A stretch of DNA of 64,000 bases from Lacticaseibacillus kribbianus (GCF_020180945.1 NZ_JAIPUL010000001.1:682001-746000); one strand, 5' to 3'. Shown: positions 43,502 through 57,308, numbered from the stretch's first letter. The notes: generated by a model from the letters alone, not told the origin. Made by a program: numbers and translations.

Positions 43502-43976
43502 ATGACTGCAGGCGATATGCTTTTCACCGTCTTCACCTTCGCTGTCTTATTGGTACTTGTCGGGTTAGTTGCCTGGAAGCCGGTGACGGCGATTATGGCC
43601 GCGCGTCAGGAGAAGATCGAAAGCGATCTGGACTACGCGGACAACGCACGCCAGGAGGCCAAGGAATTGGCCGCCAAGCGTCAGGCCGAGCTGAAGAATT
43701 CCAAGGCCGACGCCGTGAAGATCGTCAACACGGCGAAGGAAAACGGTGAGAAACAACGTCAGGAACTTGTCTCTGCCGCCAAGTCCGAGGCCGAAACGCT
43801 GAAGACCAACGCGCACAAAGACATTGCCCAAGAGCGGCAAGACGCGCTGAACAACGCGAAGAATGACGTTGCAGACCTCTCCTTGGCCATCGCCAAGAAG
43901 ATCATCGGCAAGGAATTGGACGCCGATACCCAGGCCGAGTTGATCAACTCGTACATCAAGGATTTAGGTGACGCCA

Positions 43977-43990
<14 letters not shown>
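43502..43990 (+). CDS. atpF: F0F1 ATP synthase subunit b
   Basis: A 162-aa peripheral-stalk subunit: one N-terminal membrane helix (about 8-28) ending VAWKPVTAIMAAR, then a long charged helical stalk rich in Ala, Lys, Glu. Normal length. GAAGGGAG precedes the ATG. It overlaps atpH by 14 bases. Confidence 0.96.
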
Positions 43991-46054
<2,064 letters not shown>

Positions 46055-46065
46055 GGAGGTGCCAC

Positions 46066-46995
46066 ATGGCTGAATCGTTAATGGATATCAAGCGCAAGAT
46101 CGCGTCGACCAAGAAGACGGGGCAGATTACCCAGGCCATGCAGATGGTCTCCGGCTCCAAGCTGACGCGCATTGAAAAGCGTTCCAACGCCTACCAGATC
46201 TACGCCAACAAGGTGCGCGAAATCGTCACGCACCTCGCCGCCGCGCAGCTGCTCGAAATCGAGCGGCAGCAAAGCGAGGCGCTGGCGGGCACCGATGTCC
46301 CTAAGGCACGCCTCGAGCTGGCGAACCTGCTGGCCGAGCGCCCGGTCAAAAAGACCGGCTACCTGGTCATCACCTCGGACCGTGGTCTGGTCGGTGGCTA
46401 CAATTCCACCGTGCTCAAGGCCATGATGCAGATCTTTGCGGACGACCACAAGGCCAAGGACGACTACGTGATCATGGCCATCGGGGGCACTGGCGCGGAC
46501 TTCTTCAAGAGCCGCGGCATGAACCTCGCCTACGAGTACCGCGGCGTCTCGGACATCCCGACCTTCAACGAGGTGCGTGAGATTCTGAGCACGGCGGTGA
46601 CGATGTTCGATAACGGGGTGTTCGATGAGCTGTACGTGTGCTACAACCACCACGTGAACTCCCTGACTTCTGCCTTCCGTGCAGAAAAAATGTTGCCGAT
46701 CACCGATCTTGACGTCGCCGAAGTGGCGGACACCAGCATCGAGTACCTGACGGAGCCCGATCCGGACGCCGTGCTTGAGGCCATCCTGCCTCAGTACGGC
46801 GAAAGCCTGATCTACGGTGCCATCATGGATGCCAAGACGGCGGAACACGCCGCCTCCACCACGGCGATGAAGAGCGCGACCGACAACGCCAACGATTTGA
46901 TCTCCCGCCTCTCCGTGACCTACAACCGGGCCCGGCAGTCGCAGATCACCACGGAGATCACCGAAATCGTCGGTGGTGCCAACGCGCTGGCGTAA
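46066..46995 (+). CDS. atpG: F0F1 ATP synthase subunit gamma
   Basis: A 309-aa central rotor shaft. N-terminal coiled coil DIKRKIASTKKTGQITQAMQMVS-type start (shown here in part: IASTKKTGQITQAMQMV) and C-terminal NRARQSQITTEITEIVGGA pair to form the shaft. LVITSDRGLVGGYN is the conserved middle. AAGGAGGTG upstream of ATG. Confidence 0.98.
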   Translation: MAESLMDIKRKIASTKKTGQITQAMQMVSGSKLTRIEKRSNAYQIYANKVREIVTHLAAAQLLEIERQQSEALAGTDVPKARLELANLLAERPVKKTGYLVITSDRGLVGGYNSTVLKAMMQIFADDHKAKDDYVIMAIGGTGADFFKSRGMNLAYEYRGVSDIPTFNEVREILSTAVTMFDNGVFDELYVCYNHHVNSLTSAFRAEKMLPITDLDVAEVADTSIEYLTEPDPDAVLEAILPQYGESLIYGAIMDAKTAEHAASTTAMKSATDNANDLISRLSVTYNRARQSQITTEITEIVGGANALA

Positions 46996-48519
<1,524 letters not shown>

Positions 48520-48533
48520 GGAGGGGATTCTTC

Positions 48534-48965
48534 TTGGCTGAACAACCTAAAGTCATGCGGGTCAACATCGTGACGCCGGATGGCCTGGTGTACGATCACC
48601 ACGCCAGCATGGTCGTCGTGAAGACGACCACCGGTGACATGGGCATCATGGCCAACCACGAGCCCATCGTCGCGCCCCTGATGATCGGTGAGGTGCGCGT
48701 CAAGCGCACCGACAACCCCGGACACGAGGACGAGATTGCGGTCAACGGGGGCTTCATGGAGGTCTCCGACAACGTCGCCTCGATTGTCGCGGATTCCGCC
48801 GAGCGGGCCCGCGACATCGACCTGACCCGCGCCGAGGCCGCCCGCGAGCGTGCACAGCGTCGCATCGAGAAGGCCAAGGCCCAGCGCGATGTCGACAACC
48901 TGCAGCGCGCCGAGGTCGCCCTCCAACGCGCGATCAACCGCATCCACGTCAAAACCGGGAAGTGA
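48534..48965 (+). CDS. atpC: F0F1 ATP synthase subunit epsilon
   Basis: A 143-aa regulatory subunit: N-terminal beta barrel (MRVNIVTPDGLVYDHHASMV) and C-terminal helical hairpin (ERAQRRIEKAKAQRDVDN). It starts with TTG at 48534, 9 bases after AAGGAGG, the second TTG start in this operon. Last gene before the operon terminator. Confidence 0.97.
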   Translation: MAEQPKVMRVNIVTPDGLVYDHHASMVVVKTTTGDMGIMANHEPIVAPLMIGEVRVKRTDNPGHEDEIAVNGGFMEVSDNVASIVADSAERARDIDLTRAEAARERAQRRIEKAKAQRDVDNLQRAEVALQRAINRIHVKTGK

Positions 48966-48972
48966 TTCCCCA

Positions 48973-49000
48973 AAAGAGCCCGCCGCTTGGCGGGCTCTTT
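48973..49000 (+). terminator. atp operon terminator
   Basis: Twelve-base-pair stem AAAGAGCCCGCC/GGCGGGCTCTTT with GCTT loop, 8 bases after atpC. Confidence 0.85.
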
Positions 49001-49197
49001 GCGTGTCCCTGGCCCTCGGCAGGGTTGGGCGCCGCGTCGGCGGGAAGCCGAGTTGCGGACAGGCCGGGGACGACCAACCCGAGCCGGTCGGCCTGTGCGC
49101 CAGTCTTTGAAGTTTTTCTCAAAGTCTGCGGGTTGGCCGGCACGGGCCGCGCAGGTAACGTATGATGGACACAGACATTACGAATCGGAGGCGCCAC

Positions 49198-49431
49198 ATG
49201 TACTCAGGTCTAGGGATCACCGCTGGGGTGACGATGCTTTCACACTTTGTTTTCATCCTGATCAGCTTCCGGCTGCTGACGGCGCTGCGCTTTGACAAGC
49301 TGCTGCGGCCCAACCATGTGCGGGAGAGCCAGCTCCTGATGGTTTTCATCGCCATCGCGCTCGGATTCACGGTCAGCGAGTTCTTCCTGTCGCTGCTTCA
49401 GTCTGCGCGGGATCTGCAGTATTTGCTGTAA
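49198..49431 (+). CDS. DUF1146 family membrane protein (YwzB-like)
   Basis: A 77-aa protein with two helices (residues 8-27 and 41-62). The conserved DUF1146 pattern is visible in ISFRLLTALRFDKLLRP and ALGFTVSEFFLSLLQ. ATG 49198 has CGGAGG 6 bases before it; an upstream in-frame ATG lacks an RBS. It sits between the atp operon and mbl, the usual place for ywzB in Bacilli. Function unknown. Confidence 0.85.
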   Translation: MYSGLGITAGVTMLSHFVFILISFRLLTALRFDKLLRPNHVRESQLLMVFIAIALGFTVSEFFLSLLQSARDLQYLL

Positions 49432-49445
49432 GCGCGGCGAAGCTG

Positions 49446-49454
49446 TGGTATACT
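49446..49454 (+). promoter_or_regulatory. Extended -10 promoter of mbl
   Basis: TGGTATACT, about 35 bases before mbl. Confidence 0.55.
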
Positions 49455-49489
49455 TTTGTGTTAGAAATCATTGAGGAGAGAAGAAGACA

Positions 49490-50479
49490 ATGGCAAAAGA
49501 CATTGGGATCGACTTGGGGACCGCGAACGTCCTCATCAACGTGAAGGGTAAGGGAATCGTCTTGAACGAGCCTTCTGTCGTTGCAATCGACACGCACACC
49601 GGCAAGGTTCTGGCCGTCGGCACCGAGGCCTACAAGATGGTCGGCCGCACGCCGGGCAACATCCGCTCGATTCGCCCGCTCAAGGACGGGGTGATCGCCG
49701 ACTTCGACATCACCGAGGCGATGCTTGAGTACTTCATCAACAAGCTGAACGTCAAGGGCTTCATGTCCAAGCCGAACATCCTGATCTGCGCGCCGACCAA
49801 CATCACCTCGATTGAGCAAAAGGCGATCATTCAGGCCGCGGAGAAGTCCGGCGGCAAGCGCGTTTACCTCGAGTTTGAGCCCAAGGTCGCCGCGGTCGGG
49901 GCGGGCCTTGACATCTTCCAGCCGCAGGGCAACATGGTGATCGACATCGGCGGTGGCACGTCGGACGTCGCGGTGCTGTCGATGGGTGAGATTGTCACCA
50001 GCCGCAGCCTACGCCTGGCGGGCGACAAGATGGACTCGGCCATCGCCGCCTACGTCAAGAACAAGCACAAGCTCCTGATCGGTGAGCACACCGCAGAGCA
50101 GCTCAAGATTCAGATCGGCGCGGTGTACGAGGCCGACCCGGAGGAGAAGATGGAGGTCCGCGGGCGCGACATCGCCACCGGCCTGCCGCGCGAGGTCGAG
50201 GTCACAAGCCTCGAGGTTCAAGAGGCGCTGAGCGACACCATGGCGGCCATCGTCAGCGCGGCCAAGGACGTGCTGGAAAAGACCCCGCCGGAGCTGTCCG
50301 CGGACATCATCGACCGCGGCGTGATGCTGACCGGCGGCGGCGCCCTGCTCAAGGGCATCAGCCACCTGTTTGCGGCGGAGCTCAAGGTGCCGGTGCTTTT
50401 GGCCGACGACCCGCTCGACGCCGTGGCGCTTGGGACCGGCGTGCTGCTCGACAACATCGCGCACCACAAGCAGTATTAG
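49490..50479 (+). CDS. mbl: Rod-shape-determining protein Mbl (MreB-like)
   Basis: A 329-aa actin-like cytoskeletal protein guiding lateral wall synthesis. Phosphate loops DIGIDLGTANVLINVKGKG and MVIDIGGGTSDVAVLSMG and adenosine motif GVMLTGGGALLKGI are intact. Its placement after DUF1146 and with rodA nearby favours Mbl over MreB proper, which usually precedes mreCD. Promoter and RBS (GAGGAGAGAAG) upstream. Acts at the membrane with RodA, encoded 1.8 kb downstream. Confidence 0.93.
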   Translation: MAKDIGIDLGTANVLINVKGKGIVLNEPSVVAIDTHTGKVLAVGTEAYKMVGRTPGNIRSIRPLKDGVIADFDITEAMLEYFINKLNVKGFMSKPNILICAPTNITSIEQKAIIQAAEKSGGKRVYLEFEPKVAAVGAGLDIFQPQGNMVIDIGGGTSDVAVLSMGEIVTSRSLRLAGDKMDSAIAAYVKNKHKLLIGEHTAEQLKIQIGAVYEADPEEKMEVRGRDIATGLPREVEVTSLEVQEALSDTMAAIVSAAKDVLEKTPPELSADIIDRGVMLTGGGALLKGISHLFAAELKVPVLLADDPLDAVALGTGVLLDNIAHHKQY

Positions 50480-50497
50480 ACACGAAGGAGGTACGCG

Positions 50498-50668
50498 GTG
50501 AGTACACAGTACGCAACCCGGGTTTTGAAGCACCTGCTGGTCCTGGTGGTCCTGGTGATCGTGGCCTTGGTCGTCGGGGGCATGATCGGTTACGCCATCG
50601 GGGGCGGCAGCCCGTGGCAGGTGCTCGAGCCGAGCACCTGGTCGCACATCCTCGACTTCCTGAGGTGA
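50498..50668 (+). CDS. epuA: EpuA-like small membrane protein (annotated as RNA polymerase subunit beta)
   Basis: A 56-aa protein with one membrane helix (residues 10-30) followed by [25 protein letters not shown], the signature of the EpuA family, often called DNA-directed RNA polymerase subunit beta in databases although it is not core RpoB. GTG 50498 lies 7 bases after AAGGAGG. Too short for ordinary gene calling. It is located between mbl and yidD, as in other lactobacilli. Real role not established. Confidence 0.85.
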   Translation: MSTQYATRVLKHLLVLVVLVIVALVVGGMIGYAIGGGSPWQVLEPSTWSHILDFLR

Positions 50669-50675
50669 GGCCGGC

Positions 50676-50963
50676 ATGAAAAAATTGCTGATGTGGCTGG
50701 TGCGCGGGTACCAGCGGTTCATCTCGCCGCTCCTGCCGCCCAGCTGTCGCTACTACCCGACCTGCTCGACCTACATGATTCAGGCCCTGGTCAAGCACGG
50801 CGCCATCAAGGGCCTGATCATGGGCCTCGCGCGCATTTTTCGGTGCAATCCCTTCATCCGCGGCGGGCTGGATCCGGTGCCCGACTTTTTCACCCTGCGG
50901 CGCAACCCGGACCCTCAGCGCAACCTCGACGAGGCCGACCAGTTCGACTATCATCATCACTAG
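50676..50963 (+). CDS. yidD: Membrane protein insertion efficiency factor YidD
   Basis: A 95-aa protein aiding YidC/Sec-dependent membrane insertion. The conserved core [20 protein letters not shown], the Cys in [15 protein letters not shown] and a His-rich tail are present. The start is 7 bases after the epuA-like stop, with GAGGTGAGG as RBS, so the two are coupled. Confidence 0.95.
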   Translation: MKKLLMWLVRGYQRFISPLLPPSCRYYPTCSTYMIQALVKHGAIKGLIMGLARIFRCNPFIRGGLDPVPDFFTLRRNPDPQRNLDEADQFDYHHH

Positions 50964-50977
50964 ACAAGGAGCAACAC

Positions 50978-51199
50978 ATGGCGAAGGAACAGAAAATCAT
51001 GGTGCAACAAGAAGATGTCACGCGCAACGGCCACACCGTGTCGGTGCTGACCGTGGCTAAGAACGAGATTGGCTATGTCGAGACCATTGAGAACCGCTTT
51101 TTGGCCTACATCGCCGGCCAGACCAGCGCGAACCGCTTCAAGACGATGGACGACGCGGTGGCATTTTTGATCTCGGAGTACCACCTGCACCACAGCTAG
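50978..51199 (+). CDS. DUF2969 family protein
   Basis: A 73-aa soluble protein, probably beta-rich, with the stretch NEIGYVETIENRFLAYIAG and FKTMDDAVAFLISEYHLH. DUF2969 occurs in lactic acid bacteria next to cell-shape genes; function unknown. ATG 50978 follows AAGGAG by 7 bases. Ends at a strong terminator, so the mbl-epuA-yidD-DUF2969 unit stops here. Confidence 0.85.
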   Translation: MAKEQKIMVQQEDVTRNGHTVSVLTVAKNEIGYVETIENRFLAYIAGQTSANRFKTMDDAVAFLISEYHLHHS

Positions 51200-51210
51200 G
51201 CGGTGCACGG

Positions 51211-51242
51211 CCGCGCTGGATCGCAATCCGGCGCGGTTTTTT
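51211..51242 (+). terminator. Terminator of the mbl operon
   Basis: Eleven-base-pair stem (51211-51221 with 51226-51236), CGCA loop, six T. Confidence 0.9.
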
Positions 51243-51293
51243 GTCAGGCGGCCCGGCGAAGTGCCGGCGCATTTGCAATTCAAGGAGGCAATC

Positions 51294-52487
51294 ATGGCGG
51301 AAACGCGCACACGAAAGAAGGAAGACCGCATCGACTACGGCATCATCCTGTCGGTGATGCTCCTGGCGCTGTTCGGCATGGCCGCCATCTACATGGCGGT
51401 GTCCAAGGACGGCTCCTCAAGCCCGATGCGGGCGATGGTGATGCAGGCGGTGTGGTACGTCATCGGTGGCGTGGGCATCTTTTTCGTCATGCAGTTCGAC
51501 GCCGAGCAGCTGTGGCGCATCGCACCTCTGCTGTACGCGCTGGGCATCCTGCTGCTGATCGCGGTGCTGGTGTTTTACGACAAGGACGTCGCAAGAAACA
51601 CCGGGGCGCACAGCTGGTTTCGCTTCGGGCCGGTGACCTTTCAGCCGTCCGAGGTGATGAAGCCCGCTTACGTGCTGATGCTCGCGCGGGTGGTCACCAA
51701 CCACAACGTCGCGATGAAGCACACCTGGGCCAACGACTGGCGGCTGATCGGCGAGATGCTGCTGTGGACGCTGCCGGTGCTGGCCCTGATGATCCTCCAA
51801 AAGGACTTCGGGACCTCGCTGGTCTTCGCCGCCATTTTTGCCGGGGTGGTGCTGGTGTCCGGCATCTCGTGGAAGATCATCCTGCCGATCGGGCTGGCCG
51901 CCGGCGCGGTCGGGACCGGAACCATCCTGCTGGTGGTCGAGGACTGGGGCCGCAAGATCCTGCTGCACGTGGGGTTCAAGAATTACCAGTTCAAGCGCAT
52001 CGATTCGTGGTTGAACCCCAGCGGCGCAACCAGCGGCTCGTCTTACCAGCTCTGGCAGTCGATGAAGGCCATTGGCTCAGGGGAGATGTTCGGCCGTGGC
52101 TTCAACAACCTGAAGGTGTCGGTGCCGGTCCGCGAGTCGGACATGGCCTTTTCCGCCATCGGTGAGGCGTTCGGCTTCATCGGCGCGGCGGTGCTGATCC
52201 TGCTGTACTTCCTCTTGATCTACCAGATGATTCGCGTGACTTTCGACACCCAAAACGAGTTTTACGCGTACATCGCCACCGGCGTGATCATGATGATTCT
52301 CTTCCACGTGTTCGAAAACATCGGCATGAACATCGGCCTGCTGCCACTAACCGGGATTCCGCTGCCGTTCGTGTCGCAAGGGGGGTCATTCCTGCTGGCC
52401 AACATGCTGTCGGTCGGGATGGTGCTCTCGATGCGGTTCCACCACCAGAGCTACATGTTCTCCCGCGAGGAGGAGTCGTTCCAGTAA
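51294..52487 (+). CDS. rodA: Peptidoglycan glycosyltransferase RodA (SEDS family)
   Basis: A 397-aa multi-pass enzyme polymerising lipid II for the lateral wall. About ten helices; SEDS landmarks are HSWFRFGPVTFQPSE, LQKDFGTSLVF with the catalytic Asp, SDMAFSAIGEAFGF and the C-terminal LPLTGIPLPFVSQGGS. ATG 51294 has AAGGAGG five bases upstream. RodA rather than FtsW is suggested by the mbl cluster just before it. Confidence 0.93.
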   Translation: MAETRTRKKEDRIDYGIILSVMLLALFGMAAIYMAVSKDGSSSPMRAMVMQAVWYVIGGVGIFFVMQFDAEQLWRIAPLLYALGILLLIAVLVFYDKDVARNTGAHSWFRFGPVTFQPSEVMKPAYVLMLARVVTNHNVAMKHTWANDWRLIGEMLLWTLPVLALMILQKDFGTSLVFAAIFAGVVLVSGISWKIILPIGLAAGAVGTGTILLVVEDWGRKILLHVGFKNYQFKRIDSWLNPSGATSGSSYQLWQSMKAIGSGEMFGRGFNNLKVSVPVRESDMAFSAIGEAFGFIGAAVLILLYFLLIYQMIRVTFDTQNEFYAYIATGVIMMILFHVFENIGMNIGLLPLTGIPLPFVSQGGSFLLANMLSVGMVLSMRFHHQSYMFSREEESFQ

Positions 52488-52521
52488 GATGAACCGGGCA
52501 CAGGGCCGCACCTCGCTCAGT

Positions 52522-52581
52522 GCACAAGGCGCCTGCCGCGTTTTACCCGCAATGGGGGAAAGCGTGGCAGGCGCCTTGTGC
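52522..52581. repeat. 60-base palindrome, copy 2 of a dispersed hairpin element
   Basis: Stem GCACAAGGCGCCTGCC... with its complement, 35 bases after rodA. The inner arms GCCTGCCGCG and CGTGGCAGGC are the same as at 23937-23991. No T-tract follows. Confidence 0.65.
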
Positions 52582-52585
52582 GTGC

Positions 52586-52614
52586 TTTGTATCCGGTGCG
52601 TCGTGTGGTACCAT
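52586..52614 (+). promoter_or_regulatory. Promoter of the GH3 gene
   Basis: TTTGTA, 17 bases, TACCAT. It lies so close to ATG 52616 that this ATG is probably not used. Confidence 0.4.
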
Positions 52615-52636
52615 CATGGGGAAAGGCGGGATGGGC

Positions 52637-54220
52637 ATGAAAACAAAATGGATGGGCTGGGGACTGGCGGCACTGGCCGGTCTCGGCCTGGCGCTGGGAC
52701 CGAGCCGGTCGGCCCAGGCGGCCACAATCACGGATCAGGACCTCGCGCGCACCGTGGCGAACTGGAGCCTGGACGAGCAGATCGGCTCGCTGTTCATCGC
52801 GCGCAAGCCGGCCAGCGCGGATCAGGCCGCAAGCGACGTGGCCAAGTACCACCTGGGTGGGCTGATCCTGTTCGGCACCGACATGGCGCAGCCGACCGCA
52901 AGCCTGAAGGCGCAGCTTGCGCGCTTCCAGGCCGCGGCCGCGGTGCCGCTTCTGATCGCCACCGACCAAGAGGGGGGGACGGTGTCTCGGCTGAACGATT
53001 CCCCGGCGTACCCGACGCGCTACCCATCGCCGCAGCAGGCCTTCGCTCAGGGCGGCATGACTGCGGTGCTCAACACGGCGGTGAGCCAGGCCAAGCAGCT
53101 CAAGGCGCTGGGCATCAACTGGAACTACGCGCCGATCGCCGACGTCTCGAGCGACCCCAACAGCTTTATTTACGCCCGCACCCTGGGCCAAAGCGTCGCC
53201 AACACGGCAAGCTACATCGCAAAGGTCGTGCCGGCGATTCAGGGCACCGGTGTCGCCGCCACGCTGAAGCATTTTCCCGGCTACGGCTCAGCGGTCGACA
53301 CCCACAAGCTGTTCGCCACGGTTGACCGCACCAAGGCCCAGCTGATGGCCAGCGAGCTGGTGCCGTTCAAGGCCGGCATCGCGGCCGGAGTGGACGCCGT
53401 CATGGTGACGCACATCGTGATGCGCCAGATCGACGCGGCGCTGCCGGCGTCGCTGTCGCCCAAGGTGATCACGGGGCTTTTGCGGCAGGAGCTAGGGTTC
53501 TCGGGTGTGATCATCACCGACGACCTGGCGATGGGCGCCATCCAGCAGTACGACGCGGCTCATGGGCTCAAGACGCCGGATGTGTTGGCCCTGCAGGCCG
53601 GCAACGACGCGATCATGGCGGACGACTACGCGGTGGGCATTCCCGCCATCAAGGCCGCGGTGGCGGCCGGTACGGTCAAGCCCGCGACGATCCGCACCGC
53701 GGCCGTGCGCCTGCTGAAGCTCAAGCGCAAGCTAGGGCTGCTCAGCGCGGCCAAGTTCGTCGCGCCGACCTTGACCCTGGACAAGCCGCAGTACGGGGCT
53801 AAGGCCGCAACGGTCACGGGCACGGTGCGTAGCGCAGACGTTCAAAAGGCGCGCGTGACGCTGACGCGCTCGGGAAAAGCGATTGCGCACGCCACGCCGA
53901 ACCAGGCTGGGCGCTTCAGCCTGTCCGTGCCGCTGACGGTAAAGGCGCAGGCGCTGGTGGTTGACGTCACGCTGGGCGACGGGACGGCGCAGCGGCTCCA
54001 AAAGCCGCTGACCCTGAACGCCAGGAAGCCGGCCGCGACCAGCAGCACCGCCAGCACCTCAAGCGCGCACAGCAGCGCGAGTGCGGCCTCAAGCACTACC
54101 ACGAAACCGGCGGCCAAGGCGCCGCGCTGGCCGTGGGCGATTGCCGGTGTTATTGCGCTTGCGCTGGTCGGTGGGCTGGTGGTCTGGTTCCGTCGGCCGA
54201 CGGGGCGTCACCGCAGATGA
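52637..54220 (+). CDS. nagZ: Secreted membrane-anchored beta-N-acetylhexosaminidase (GH3)
   Basis: A 527-aa enzyme of glycoside hydrolase family 3, likely removing N-acetylglucosamine from wall fragments. Signal peptide 1-28 (ends AQA); GH3 barrel about 35-360 with TDQEGGTVSRLN, KHFPGYG (211-217) and nucleophile Asp295 in IITDDLAMG. A beta domain (about 375-455), a Ser/Thr/Ala linker and a C-terminal helix with RRPTGRHRR follow, so the enzyme is tethered outside rather than cytoplasmic like Gram-negative NagZ. ATG 52637 fits the RBS AAAGGCGGG and the promoter. Confidence 0.88.
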   Translation: MKTKWMGWGLAALAGLGLALGPSRSAQAATITDQDLARTVANWSLDEQIGSLFIARKPASADQAASDVAKYHLGGLILFGTDMAQPTASLKAQLARFQAAAAVPLLIATDQEGGTVSRLNDSPAYPTRYPSPQQAFAQGGMTAVLNTAVSQAKQLKALGINWNYAPIADVSSDPNSFIYARTLGQSVANTASYIAKVVPAIQGTGVAATLKHFPGYGSAVDTHKLFATVDRTKAQLMASELVPFKAGIAAGVDAVMVTHIVMRQIDAALPASLSPKVITGLLRQELGFSGVIITDDLAMGAIQQYDAAHGLKTPDVLALQAGNDAIMADDYAVGIPAIKAAVAAGTVKPATIRTAAVRLLKLKRKLGLLSAAKFVAPTLTLDKPQYGAKAATVTGTVRSADVQKARVTLTRSGKAIAHATPNQAGRFSLSVPLTVKAQALVVDVTLGDGTAQRLQKPLTLNARKPAATSSTASTSSAHSSASAASSTTTKPAAKAPRWPWAIAGVIALALVGGLVVWFRRPTGRHRR

Positions 54221-54251
54221 GCGCAGGATTAAAAAAGTTTCGCCCAAGGGG

Positions 54252-54280
54252 TTGACACCGGCGGCCAAACTGCGTAATAT
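54252..54280 (+). promoter_or_regulatory. Promoter of the met T-box leader
   Basis: TTGACA, exactly 17 bases, TAATAT: near-consensus. Confidence 0.9.
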
Positions 54281-54286
54281 CAGAGT

Positions 54287-54559
54287 CAATTCAGAACGCA
54301 AACGAACGATGTGAGAGAGTAATGCCGGCAAGACTGCACAGAAAACCCGGGTAGATGAGAGCGGGGTAGCAAGTCGGGACGAAGATGGCTCACGGATCGG
54401 TGCACCGAACCTTCGGGTAAGGCTGCAATGGCTGGCATCCATTATCTTGCACGCGGGTTGATTACGACCCGTTAGTGAGGGCAGACTCCCGGGAAGTCTG
54501 TCGAATTAGAATGGTACCGCGGGACACCGCTTCTAACTTTGGTTAGGAGCGGTGTTTTT
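54287..54559 (+). ncRNA. T-box leader, methionine specific
   Basis: Leader of about 270 bases that senses uncharged tRNA. The conserved T-box element AATGGTACCGCGG lies at 54510-54522, directly before a terminator with a 14-base-pair stem (54524-54537 with 54542-54555) and T-run. In Stem I, GTGAG (54310 region) pairs with CTCAC (54389-54393). Just inside are AGTA on the 5' side and GAA on the 3' side, as in the T-box loop-E motif, followed by ATG at 54385-54387 as likely specifier. Met specificity agrees with the metQNI genes it controls. The start coordinate is inferred from the promoter. Confidence 0.92.
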
Positions 54560-54620
54560 GCGTCTTGGCCGACAGTTCTGAATCATCAATCATGTTTGCA
54601 AAATTTGGGAGGCAATTATT

Positions 54621-55439
54621 ATGAAGTTATGGCAAAAAGTAGTTCTGGCGTTGGCACTGACGGCTCCGGTCTTCGGCTTGGCGGCCTGCGGCAAGTCCGC
54701 GGACAGCAAGGTGGTCAAGGTCGGCATCATGAGCAACGACAAGGAGATCTGGCAGGACATCCAAAAGCGCCTGAAGAAGCAGGACGTCAACATCAAGCTG
54801 GTTGAGTTCACCGACTACAACACGCCGAACCAGGCGCTCAACGACGGCGACGTGCAGCTGAACTCCTTCCAGACCGTCTCCTTCATGGACACCTGGAACC
54901 AAAAGCACAAGCAGACCATCACCAGCGTCGGCAACACCTACATCGGCCCGATGCGCGCGTACTCCAGCTCGCTGAAGTCCCTGGATGGCCTGAAGAAGGG
55001 CGACAAGGTCTCCGTGCCAAACGACGCCTCCAACGAAGGGCGCGCCCTGCAGCTGCTCGAGCAGTACGGCCTGATCAAGCTCAAGTCTGGCGTTGCGACG
55101 CCGACCGTGCGCGACATCACCGACAACAAGCTGGACCTTAAGTTCGCCGAGCTTGACGCCGCCCAGACTGCCCGCAGCCTGAAGGACGTTGCGGCCTCCA
55201 TCGTCAACAACGATATCGCCGCCGCCGCCAACCTGAACCCGAAGGACGCCATCTACGTCGAGAAGATCACGGCCAAGTCCAAGCCTTACCTGAACGTGAT
55301 TGCGGCCAAGTCTCCGAAGGACAAGTCCAACAAGACCTACAAGAAGATCGTGAAGGCCTACCAGACCGACGCCACCGCGAAGCTTCTGAAGAAGTACTAC
55401 AAGAACTCCACCGAACCGGCCTGGAACTACAAGTTCTAA
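54621..55439 (+). CDS. metQ: Methionine ABC transporter substrate-binding lipoprotein
   Basis: A 272-aa NlpA/MetQ-type lipoprotein. Signal and lipobox LAAC with Cys23; then VKVGIMSNDKEIWQDI, LVEFTDYNTPNQAL and the ligand-pocket region SVPNDASNEGRALQLL. It captures methionine outside the cell for MetNI. First gene after the T-box; GGGAGG precedes ATG. Confidence 0.96.
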   Translation: MKLWQKVVLALALTAPVFGLAACGKSADSKVVKVGIMSNDKEIWQDIQKRLKKQDVNIKLVEFTDYNTPNQALNDGDVQLNSFQTVSFMDTWNQKHKQTITSVGNTYIGPMRAYSSSLKSLDGLKKGDKVSVPNDASNEGRALQLLEQYGLIKLKSGVATPTVRDITDNKLDLKFAELDAAQTARSLKDVAASIVNNDIAAAANLNPKDAIYVEKITAKSKPYLNVIAAKSPKDKSNKTYKKIVKAYQTDATAKLLKKYYKNSTEPAWNYKF

Positions 55440-55460
55440 TTAGCGAAAGCGAGGATCACC

Positions 55461-56512
<1,052 letters not shown>

Positions 56513-56516
<4 letters not shown>

Positions 56517-57199
56517 GTTTTCTGAACAAAATTCTGCCCAACGTGATGCCGCTTTGGAGCGGCGACGGCGGCATTCTCCAGGCGATCTGGCAGACCGTCT
56601 ACATGACCTTTTGGACCGCGGTGGTCTCCGGCATCCTCGGGCTGTTCCTGGGCTTCCTGCTGATTCTCACCGATGAGGGCGGGCTGCTGCCGAACCGGCC
56701 GGTGTACTTCATCCTCGACAAGGTCGTCAACATCTTCCGCTCGATTCCGTTCATCATCCTGCTCGCGGTGGTTTACCCGCTGACCCGCCTGTTGGTGCAC
56801 ACCGGCATCGGCCCGACCGCGGCCCTGGTGCCGCTGATTCTGGGCACCGCGCCGTTCTTCGCGCGCCAGGTCCAAAACGCGCTTTTGACCGTCGACCCCG
56901 GCGTCATCGAGGCCGCGCAGGCGATGGGGCTTGGTCCTTGGCAGATCGTCTTTCGCGTTTACCTGCGTGAAGGCGCGTCCGAGCTGGTCCGCGTCGGTGT
57001 CTTAACCATCATCAGCGCCATCGGCCTGACCGCGATGGCCGGGGCGGTCGGCGGCGGCGGCCTGGGGAACATCGCGATTGCGATCGGCTACCAGCGCTAC
57101 CAAAACGACGTCATCTGGACCGCCATGATCCTGATGCTGATCCTCGTCTTCCTGATTCAGTTCATCGGCGACATCATCGCCCGCAAGCTGCACCACTAA
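56513..57199 (+). CDS. metI: Methionine ABC transporter permease
   Basis: A 228-aa permease with five helices; the coupling loop motif [23 protein letters not shown] contacts MetN (cited region near residue 140). [16 protein letters not shown] and [19 protein letters not shown] are typical of MetI. Completes metQNI. Confidence 0.97.
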
Positions 57200-57204
57200 G
57201 CGTC

Positions 57205-57247
57205 AGGCCGTCACGGCCGCCCATCCGGGTGGCCGCGGCGGCCTTTT
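57205..57247 (+). terminator. metQNI terminator
   Basis: About 18 base pairs (57205-57222 with 57227-57244) with one mismatch, then TTTT. Confidence 0.8.
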
Positions 57248-57280
57248 GCGTGCCAAAAGGAAACTTTTGGCAAAGGCGAC

Positions 57281-57308
57281 TTTCACCCACCAAGATATCT
57301 GGTAGACT
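57281..57308 (+). promoter_or_regulatory. Promoter of the epimerase gene
   Basis: TTTCAC, 16 bases, TAGACT with a TGG extension. Confidence 0.4.

Noticed and set aside
54287-54620. SAM-type or SMK-box riboswitch for the methionine operon
   Set aside because: The AATGGTACCGCGG element followed by a terminator and the AGTA/GAA specifier-loop features identify a T-box instead.
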